Source of the DNA: an uncultured Eubacteriales bacterium
Lineage (GTDB): Bacteria; Bacillota; Clostridia; Lachnospirales; Bianqueaceae
Length of the DNA stretch: 10,766 bases
Reading direction: 5' to 3'
NCBI GenBank assembly: GCA_900322165.1
Contig: ONYR01000171.1
Coordinates: 1-10,766, forward strand
The first letter of the stretch is position 1. Each line of letters starts with the position of its first letter. The notes beneath the pieces were generated by a model, which did no database searches, had not been told where the DNA came from, and was given only the letters and a program-made list of their open reading frames with translations. This document shows, piece by piece, positions 6,043-10,766 of this stretch. The translations under genes were made by a program, and so were the position numbers.

Positions 6043-7386
6043 GTGCAAGACATGACGAAGGGCAGTCTTTTCAAGAATCTGGTGCGGTTTTCGCTGCCGT
6101 ATCTGCTGTCCTGTTTTCTGCAAACCTTTTACGGGCTGGCCGACCTGTTTATCATCGGCCGATTCAACAAAGCGCCGGAGATCACGGCCGTCGCCGTCGG
6201 CAGCCAGGTCATGCACATGCTGACGGTGATGCTTGTCGGCCTGGTGATGGGCTCGACCGTTGCGATCTCGCGTGCTCTCGGAGCGAAGGATAAGGAGAAG
6301 ATCGCGCGAGGGATAGGCAACACGATCACGCTGTTTCTCGGAGTCGCGCTGATCCTGACGGTGCTTTTGGTGCTGCTGACCGGGCCGATCATCGGCCTGC
6401 TCTCGGTTCCGAAAGAATCCGTTACAGAGACAAGCCGTTACCTGACGGTCTGTTTCCTTGGCATTCCGTTTATCACAGCCTACAACGTTCTCGCCGGCAT
6501 TTTCCGCGGCATGGGCGATTCCAAACGCCCGATGTACTTTGTCGCGATCGCGGGAATTCTCAATGTCGGGCTGGACTGGCTTTTGATCGGACCGCTGAAA
6601 ATGGGTGCGATGGGCGCGGCGATCGCGACCGTCTTCTCCCAAGGCGTCAGCGTTGCGATCGCGCTGCTGGTTTTCAGCAAGCTGAAGCTCGGCGTGAAAC
6701 TGACACGGGAAGACCTGAAGCCGAACCCTCAGACCATGCGCCAGCTTTTGAAGGTGGGCGTTCCAATCGCGGTGCAGGACGGGTTTATTCAGGTGTCGTT
6801 CATGGTCATTACCGTGATCGCGAACCGCCGAGGCGTGGACGTCGCGGCGGCGGTCGGGATCGTCGAGAAGATCATCAGCTTCCTGTTCCTCGTTCCGTCG
6901 GCCATGCTTTCCACGGTTTCCGCTCTTGCCGCACAAAACGCAGGCGCGGGCAAGCATGAGCGCGGAAGGGAAGCGCTGAAGCTCGGTATCCTGATTACGT
7001 TCGTGTTCGGTTTTGTCATCGCGGGGATCTGTCAGTTCGCGTCAACGGACATGGTCCGGCTTTTCTCCAAAGAGGAGGAAGCGGTCATCCGTCTTGGCGG
7101 GCAGTATCTGAGAACGTATTCGCTCGACTGCATGATTGCGGGCATCCATTTTTGCTTCAGTGGGTATTTTGCCGCGTACCAGCGTTCGATGGCATCGTTT
7201 GTGCACAACGTGATCTCGGTGCTTCTGGTGCGCATTCCGGGGGCCTACCTGGCGTCCGTCTGGTATCCGGAGACGCTGTATGCGATGGGGCTCGCGGCAC
7301 CTTTGGGTTCGCTTCTCTCAGTAATCATCTGTGCCTGGTTTTATTGTTGGTGGCAGAAGAAGGAGAAGCGGCTGAAAACGGAGTAA
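6043..7386 (+). CDS. MATE-family multidrug/sodium or proton antiporter
   Basis: This integral membrane exporter of the MATE family (MOP superfamily) couples inward Na+ or H+ movement to export of cationic or other small molecules. At 447 residues it has the usual length for 12 membrane helices, in two similar halves. The first half begins LVRFSLPYLLSCFLQTFYGLADLFIIGRF (residues 13-41), followed by AVAVGSQVMHM and the conserved GLVMGSTVAISRALGAKD segment. The second half begins LLKVGVPIAVQDGFIQVSF (about 236-254). A basic C-terminus (WWQKKEKRLKTE) faces the cytoplasm. A GTG at 6043 is chosen because AAGGAG (6027-6032) lies ten bases upstream; the in-frame ATG at 6052 would be 19 bases away. 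The stop is four bases before the hydrolase start, so translation is probably coupled. Drug specificity cannot be read from the sequence. Confidence 0.93.
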   Translation: MQDMTKGSLFKNLVRFSLPYLLSCFLQTFYGLADLFIIGRFNKAPEITAVAVGSQVMHMLTVMLVGLVMGSTVAISRALGAKDKEKIARGIGNTITLFLGVALILTVLLVLLTGPIIGLLSVPKESVTETSRYLTVCFLGIPFITAYNVLAGIFRGMGDSKRPMYFVAIAGILNVGLDWLLIGPLKMGAMGAAIATVFSQGVSVAIALLVFSKLKLGVKLTREDLKPNPQTMRQLLKVGVPIAVQDGFIQVSFMVITVIANRRGVDVAAAVGIVEKIISFLFLVPSAMLSTVSALAAQNAGAGKHERGREALKLGILITFVFGFVIAGICQFASTDMVRLFSKEEEAVIRLGGQYLRTYSLDCMIAGIHFCFSGYFAAYQRSMASFVHNVISVLLVRIPGAYLASVWYPETLYAMGLAAPLGSLLSVIICAWFYCWWQKKEKRLKTE

Positions 7387-7390
7387 GACA

Positions 7391-8374
7391 ATGAAAGCAA
7401 GAACAAATAAAAAGCATGGCTCAGCGTGGCTCAGGGCGCTTGCCGGGCTTCCCGGAGCTGTTGGTCTTGGCCTTTGGGCGCTTTACAAGGCGGCGTTCCA
7501 TTCACCCAATAAGGTGCAGGACGATCCGTTCAACATTCCTTCCGGCGAGCAGTATCAGGCCGAAAGGGAACGGATGAAAAACATGATCGCGCGGCTTCTG
7601 AAGGAGCCGTGGGAGCCGGTTTATATCGAGTCGTTTGACGGACTGAAGCTTCACGGACAGTTTTATCTGCGTGATCCGAAGGCGCCGCTGGCGATCGGCT
7701 GCCACGGGTACCGAGGCAATCCGGCGAGGGATTTCTCAGGCGGGGCGATGATCGCGCTGGATATGGGAATGAACCTTTTGCTCATCGATGAGCGGGCTCA
7801 CGGGAAAAGTGAGGGCCACACGATCACGCTTGGCGCAAAGGAGCAAAAGGATATTGCGCGCTGGCTGCAGTGGGGTGAAGACTGGGCGAAAGAGGTCGGT
7901 GACCCGGGAAAACCGATCTTCCTGTACGGGGTCTCCATGGGCGCAGCGTCGGTGCTGATGGCCGCAGGCGGAGAGGTTCCGAAAACACTGGCGGGTGTCA
8001 TCGCAGACTCGCCTTATTCCTCGGCGAAGGACATTGTCATGCAGCTGGCTAAGGATGCGCATCTGCCAAGGAAACCGGTCTTTTGGATCGTGTGGCTGGC
8101 GGAGAAGCTCTTCGGCGGGGCAGATCTGAGGGAGGCGGACGCGGTAAAGGCAGCCGCACAAATCAAGGTCCCGGTCATGATCCTGCACGGGCTCGAGGAT
8201 CACTTTGTCCATGATTCTTTGAGTGCCAAGATCCAGGCCGCCAATCCCGAGCTGATCCGAAGGTACACGTTTGAGGGAGCGGGACACGGGCTGAGCTTTA
8301 TTGTGGATGAGCCGCGGTATCGGAGGCTGACTGAGGCGTTTACCAAAGAGTGCCTTGAGAGGATAGATCACTGA
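7391..8374 (+). CDS. Membrane-anchored alpha/beta hydrolase (COG1073-like)
   Basis: This serine hydrolase of the alpha/beta fold has 327 residues. The catalytic triad is readable: nucleophile Ser182 in YGVSMGA, Asp270 in HGLEDHF and His299 in EGAGHGLSF. CHGYRGNP (104-111) provides the oxyanion region, and IDERAHGKSEG (132-142) is typical of the COG1073 (YqkD/FrsA-like) group. A basic N-terminus followed by a hydrophobic stretch (about 13-36) suggests one membrane anchor or uncleaved signal, with the hydrolase domain probably outside the membrane. A short linker precedes the domain, which starts near residue 76. The natural substrate (ester, peptide or amide) is unknown. The ATG at 7391 uses GGAG at 7380-7383, which lies in the end of the exporter gene. 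The pairing suggests both act on the same class of compound at the envelope, but that is inference. Confidence 0.88.
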   Translation: MKARTNKKHGSAWLRALAGLPGAVGLGLWALYKAAFHSPNKVQDDPFNIPSGEQYQAERERMKNMIARLLKEPWEPVYIESFDGLKLHGQFYLRDPKAPLAIGCHGYRGNPARDFSGGAMIALDMGMNLLLIDERAHGKSEGHTITLGAKEQKDIARWLQWGEDWAKEVGDPGKPIFLYGVSMGAASVLMAAGGEVPKTLAGVIADSPYSSAKDIVMQLAKDAHLPRKPVFWIVWLAEKLFGGADLREADAVKAAAQIKVPVMILHGLEDHFVHDSLSAKIQAANPELIRRYTFEGAGHGLSFIVDEPRYRRLTEAFTKECLERIDH

Positions 8375-8382
8375 AGGCAGAC

Positions 8383-8412
8383 TTTACGGCATAAAAGCTT
8401 TTGTGGTATGAT
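8383..8412 (+). promoter_or_regulatory. Promoter of the DUF362 gene with a palindrome filling its spacer
   Basis: TTTACG (8383-8388, four of six) and TATGAT (8407-8412, with an upstream TGG making an extended -10) are 18 bases apart. The spacer holds a 16-bp palindrome, CATAAAAGCTTTTGTG (8390-8405), with only one non-Watson-Crick pair. The start would be near 8419, leaving a leader of about 78 bases. As RNA the palindrome has no loop, so it is more likely a protein-binding site than a terminator for the hydrolase gene. Confidence 0.5.
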
Positions 8413-8496
8413 TAACAATACTAAAAAGTCATCAGAGGCAAAAGATTCAGCTTGATGTTTACAAGGAATCTGAACAGATGTGACAGGAGGTTTACT

Positions 8497-9525
8497 ATGA
8501 GCGCAATTGTTCCCGGAAAAGACGGAGACCGCTATGTTCCTTATGAAGAACGTACCGGCAAAGAATCGGTCGTCTATTTTACCAGAGACCTTTCCCCCGA
8601 GGGATTGCTTAAGATCTTTGAATGCGTCAGCCCGGCGCTGAAGGGCAAGATCGCCATTAAGCTTCACACCGGCGAGGCGCACGGCCCGAATATCATTCCG
8701 CGTCCATTTGTCCGCAAGCTGATCGAGGAGAAGCTTCCGGATGCGGCGATCATCGAGACCAACACCTACTACGAAGGCGACCGCTACACGACAGAGCAGC
8801 ACCGTGAGACCCTGAAGGTCAACGGCTGGAACTTCTGCCCGGTCGACATTATTGATGAGTTCGGAACCACGCGCCTTCCGGTTAAGAACGGTAAATGGTT
8901 CACCTACATGAGCGTGGGCGAAGGTATTCTGAAATACGATTCCATGCTGACCCTGACTCACTTCAAAGGCCATACGATGGGCGGCTTCGGTGGTTCCAAC
9001 AAGAATATCGGTATCGGATGTGCGGATGGACGGATCGGTAAGCAAATGATCCACACGGTTCCGCATTCCGATAACATGTGGAGCATTGCTGAGGAAGAGC
9101 TCATGGAGCGCATTTCCGAATCGACCAAGGCTACGATCGACCACTTCGGCGATCAGGTCGTCTACATCAATGTCCTTCGCAACATTTCCGTTGACTGCGA
9201 CTGTGCAGGCGTTGATGCAGCTCCGGTACAGACCCCGGACATCGGTATTGTTGCTTCGACCGACATCCTTGCTGCGGACCAGGCTTGTGTCGACATGATC
9301 TACGCGCTTCCGGAGAATGGCGGCGCTGCGATGCAGGAGCGTATCGAGACCCGTCACGGCCATCGCCAGCTTGCCTACATGAAGGAGCTTGGCATGGGCA
9401 ACAACCGCTACGGTCTGATCGACCTTGATCACGGCAACGTCCTTACCTGCGCGGCTGAAGCCGTAAAAGACATCAAACCGGGCTGGACACCGGACAAGTA
9501 CAACACCCCGACGATCAAGTTCTGA
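8497..9525 (+). CDS. DUF362 domain-containing protein (COG2768-like, uncharacterised Fe-S centre protein)
   Basis: DUF362 proteins are widespread in anaerobes, are often annotated as iron-sulphur centre proteins, and lack a settled function. This 342-residue member has the family landmarks: AIKLHTGEAHG (53-63), a VDIIDE segment (116-121), LTHFKGHTMGGFGGSNKNIGIGC (153-175), VDCDCAGVDAAPVQTPDIGI (232-251), and DILAADQACVDMIY (256-269). Cysteines are at 43, 114, 175, 234, 236, 264 and 318. There is no C-x2-C-x2-C-x3-C ferredoxin module, which many relatives carry between the GFGG and DCDC blocks. A cluster could still be held by Cys175, 234, 236 and 264; this is inference. No signal peptide is present. 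The ATG at 8497 has a perfect AGGAGG at 8485-8490, six bases upstream; an in-frame TTG at 8452 and ATG at 8455 lack one. The gene has its own promoter and terminator. Confidence 0.88.
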   Translation: MSAIVPGKDGDRYVPYEERTGKESVVYFTRDLSPEGLLKIFECVSPALKGKIAIKLHTGEAHGPNIIPRPFVRKLIEEKLPDAAIIETNTYYEGDRYTTEQHRETLKVNGWNFCPVDIIDEFGTTRLPVKNGKWFTYMSVGEGILKYDSMLTLTHFKGHTMGGFGGSNKNIGIGCADGRIGKQMIHTVPHSDNMWSIAEEELMERISESTKATIDHFGDQVVYINVLRNISVDCDCAGVDAAPVQTPDIGIVASTDILAADQACVDMIYALPENGGAAMQERIETRHGHRQLAYMKELGMGNNRYGLIDLDHGNVLTCAAEAVKDIKPGWTPDKYNTPTIKF

Positions 9526-9552
9526 GAGTGAACCGATCTTATCAAACCAACA

Positions 9553-9589
9553 AAAAAACCTCTCTTGCTGAATGCAAGGGAGGTTTTTT
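9553..9589. terminator. Bidirectional terminator between the DUF362 and SDR genes
   Basis: CCTCTCTTGC (9559-9568) pairs with GCAAGGGAGG (9574-9583) around a TGAAT loop, with one G-U pair. A run of A on the left (9552-9558) and six T on the right (9584-9589) let the structure work in both directions. It sits between converging genes that end at 9525 (plus) and 9642 (minus). Confidence 0.93.
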
Positions 9590-9641
9590 CATCTACACTG
9601 ATGACTGTCATACCATTCAGTTTTGTTTCGATCTGAATTCC

Positions 9642-10433
9642 TTACCGAATACCCGGAGTTCCGTCCAGTTTCTGCGAAGCCATCCAGACCTTCATCACGA
9701 TCGATTTGGGCAGGATCCGAACCAGGATGCGCTGCACGTTGTTGACCAATCCGTAGCAGGAGACATCCTTGTTGCTGAACAGATCGCGGATCGCCTTTTT
9801 CATGACCTTAGCCGGATCATACATCGCCGCGTAGCTGATGACAACTTCCTTGCGGGACGGATCGATCGCGCGGTCAAAGAACGCGGTCTTGGTCCAGAAA
9901 GGTGTCACGGCCAGAACGTGGATCTGCTTGTATTTCAGCTCCTGATTCAGTGCGCGGGAATAGTTCAGCAGGAAGGCTTTGGAAGCCGCGTAGCAGTTGA
10001 TATACGGGATCGGCTGGAAACCGGCGCAGGAAGCGATATTCAGGATGCGCCCCTTGCGTCCGATATACGGAAGAGAGTAGGAGATCATCGCGACCGCCGC
10101 GGTGCAGTTCAGCTCGACCATGTTCGTGAGCGTATCCGCATCAAGGTTTTCGGTATGGTCAAACTTACCGAATCCCGCGCAGTTCGCAAGAATGCGGATG
10201 TTCGGCTTTTCCTCGGCAAGCTTGTCCGAATACTTCTTTATACTCTTTACGTCCGAAAGGTCGAGCACGATCGGCACGATCTTGGTCTCGACTTCGGACT
10301 GCAGGGCACGAAGCTTTTCCTCACTGCGCGCGATAACCCAGATCTCATCGACCGTAACTTTGCGGCTGATCTGCAGCACGAACTCTTTACCCATACCGGA
10401 CGAGGCGCCGGTGACAACGATGATCTTTTTCAT
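9642..10433 (-). CDS. Short-chain dehydrogenase/reductase (classical SDR)
   Basis: This cytoplasmic NAD(P)-dependent oxidoreductase has 263 residues. The nucleotide-binding TGASSGMG is at residues 8-15. ANCAG (83-87) replaces the usual NNAG. Asn109 matches the catalytic-tetrad asparagine. The catalytic Ser135 is in NIASCAG, and Tyr148 and Lys152 are in YAASKAF. The Arg at 36 (IARSEEK) after the second strand hints at NADPH preference. The C-terminal region (about 200-263) is basic and hydrophobic (VQRILVRILPKSIVMKVWMA) and may touch the membrane. Such short family members act on lipids, steroids, sugars or ketones, so the substrate cannot be named. The ATG at 10433 has AAGGAGG nine bases upstream. 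It is a single-gene unit, ending against a bidirectional terminator. Confidence 0.93.
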   Translation of the reverse strand: MKKIIVVTGASSGMGKEFVLQISRKVTVDEIWVIARSEEKLRALQSEVETKIVPIVLDLSDVKSIKKYSDKLAEEKPNIRILANCAGFGKFDHTENLDADTLTNMVELNCTAAVAMISYSLPYIGRKGRILNIASCAGFQPIPYINCYAASKAFLLNYSRALNQELKYKQIHVLAVTPFWTKTAFFDRAIDPSRKEVVISYAAMYDPAKVMKKAIRDLFSNKDVSCYGLVNNVQRILVRILPKSIVMKVWMASQKLDGTPGIR

Positions 10434-10488
10434 TAGAGGAATCCTCCTTAAAAATGAAGTGAAATGCTAAGTGAGAATGGCTTTCATT

Positions 10489-10497
10489 ATTATATCA
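10489..10497 (-). promoter_or_regulatory. Extended -10 promoter for the SDR gene
   Basis: On the minus strand the sequence reads TGATATAAT: a perfect TATAAT (10494 down to 10489) preceded by TG one base away, the extended -10 form. No good -35 element is seen; the position 17 bases upstream reads TTTTTC. The start would be near 10482, with a leader of about 49 bases before the ATG. Confidence 0.5.
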
Positions 10498-10724
10498 AAT
10501 CAAGGGAGAACGAAAAAGAAGAAAATGATCTATTTGAAAATCCTAAAAAAAATAACAACAAGTATAAAAGATATATTGATAATATTAAAAAAAACAATAT
10601 TAAATATTGCATTTGGCTAAATAAACATGCTATTATCTTTATAGTTGCCTTACTTATGCATAAATAGTTATATGCTGACAAAGTGGGCAAGAGATTGTTA
10701 TTTCCAAATAGGGGGGAAATAGAC
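10498..10724. other. A/T-rich intergenic stretch without a credible gene
   Basis: Together with the bases back to 10434 this is 291 bases without a supported gene. Between 10541 and 10600 only 8 of 60 bases are G or C, far below the coding regions. It holds two A8 tracts (10545-10552 and 10587-10594) and three AATATT copies (10581, 10596, 10603). It also holds a 10-bp palindrome, TTATGCATAA (10654-10663), between a possible -35 (TTGCCT, 10645-10650) and a possible -10 (TATATG, 10669-10674). An alternative -35 is CTGACA at 10675-10680. Promoter assignment here is weak because A/T-rich sequence matches easily. Confidence 0.5.
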
Positions 10725-10766
10725 ATGACAACTATGAAAAAGAAGGGCTTTCGGAAGCTGACAGCA
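10725..10766 (+). CDS. Start of an unidentified gene, probably for an exported protein (cut at the right edge)
   Basis: Fourteen codons are visible, reading MTTMKKKGFRKLTA. A run of six G (10711-10716) followed by AAATAGAC gives a usable if atypical ribosome binding site eight bases before the ATG at 10725. A second in-frame ATG at 10734 is also possible. The lysine- and arginine-rich beginning resembles the n-region of a signal peptide or a membrane-anchor start, but the hydrophobic segment would fall outside the window. The G+C content rises again at the start codon. No family can be named. Confidence 0.5.
   Translation, partial: MTTMKKKGFRKLTA

Noticed and set aside
4970..6055. A 361-codon plus-strand open frame opposite dus, and a 315-codon minus-strand frame opposite the exporter (6010-6957)
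   Set aside because: Both lie over genes with unmistakable family motifs and show low-complexity Arg/His/Asp/Gln-rich translations.
8452..8496. A longer start for the DUF362 protein at 8452 or 8455
   Set aside because: The extra 15 residues are not family-like and have no ribosome binding site, whereas AGGAGG is ideally placed for the ATG at 8497.
9528..10436. A 302-codon plus-strand open frame opposite the SDR gene
   Set aside because: It would run through the bidirectional terminator and mirrors a gene with intact SDR catalytic residues.
10464..10667. A 67-codon plus-strand open frame in the A/T-rich region
   Set aside because: The Asn/Lys/Ile/Tyr-rich translation is what A/T-rich noncoding DNA gives. 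There is no convincing ribosome binding site, and its start overlaps the SDR promoter region on the other strand. A small membrane peptide (hydrophobic end AIIFIVALLM) cannot be fully excluded.
1..10766. CRISPR array, tRNA, rRNA, insertion sequence, toxin-antitoxin pair or phage genes
   Set aside because: No direct-repeat array, cloverleaf, transposase motif or related protein was recognised on either strand.

Overview
The window looks like an ordinary chromosomal segment of a Bacillota bacterium (Firmicutes), probably a Clostridia-type anaerobe. The support is strong AGGAGG-type ribosome binding sites, frequent GTG/TTG starts, short A/T-flanked intrinsic terminators, a moderately G+C-rich coding content, and several proteins typical of that group: a DUF4250 mini-protein, a DUF362/COG2768 protein, an AraM/EgsA-type dehydrogenase and a DhaS-like short TetR regulator. 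A Lachnospiraceae-like source fits these protein types, but the sequence alone does not settle the genus. No rRNA, tRNA, CRISPR array, insertion sequence or phage gene was seen.

Layout from left to right. (1) The 3' part of an sn-glycerol-1-phosphate dehydrogenase gene (+, cut by the window edge). (2) A clear promoter, then a 62-residue DUF4250 gene and gpmI, the cofactor-independent phosphoglycerate mutase (+), closed by a strong terminator. (3) A 262-base intergenic region with two dyads, then a TetR-family regulator (+). (4) A hairpin terminator shared by converging units, then a minus-strand pair in which a tRNA-dihydrouridine synthase gene is followed by a GT4 glycosyltransferase with a C-terminal coiled coil. 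(5) Divergent from dus, a plus-strand pair: a MATE-family exporter and a membrane-anchored alpha/beta hydrolase 4 bases apart. (6) A DUF362 protein with its own promoter, whose spacer holds a 16-bp palindrome. (7) A second bidirectional terminator, then a minus-strand short-chain dehydrogenase. (8) A very A/T-rich stretch leading to the first 14 codons of a gene that runs off the right edge and looks like the start of a secreted protein.

The genes do not form one pathway. They are short independent units: glycolysis (gpmI), tRNA modification (dus), membrane glycolipid or envelope glycosylation (GT4, inferred), glycerol-1-phosphate metabolism (araM/egsA), efflux plus hydrolysis (MATE and hydrolase, probably co-translated), and redox or unknown functions (SDR, DUF362). 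I found no convincing new defence, mobile or biosynthetic system. The best leads are regulatory dyads at four promoters or intergenic regions, the conserved but uncharacterised DUF4250 and DUF362 proteins, and the compositional break at the right end.
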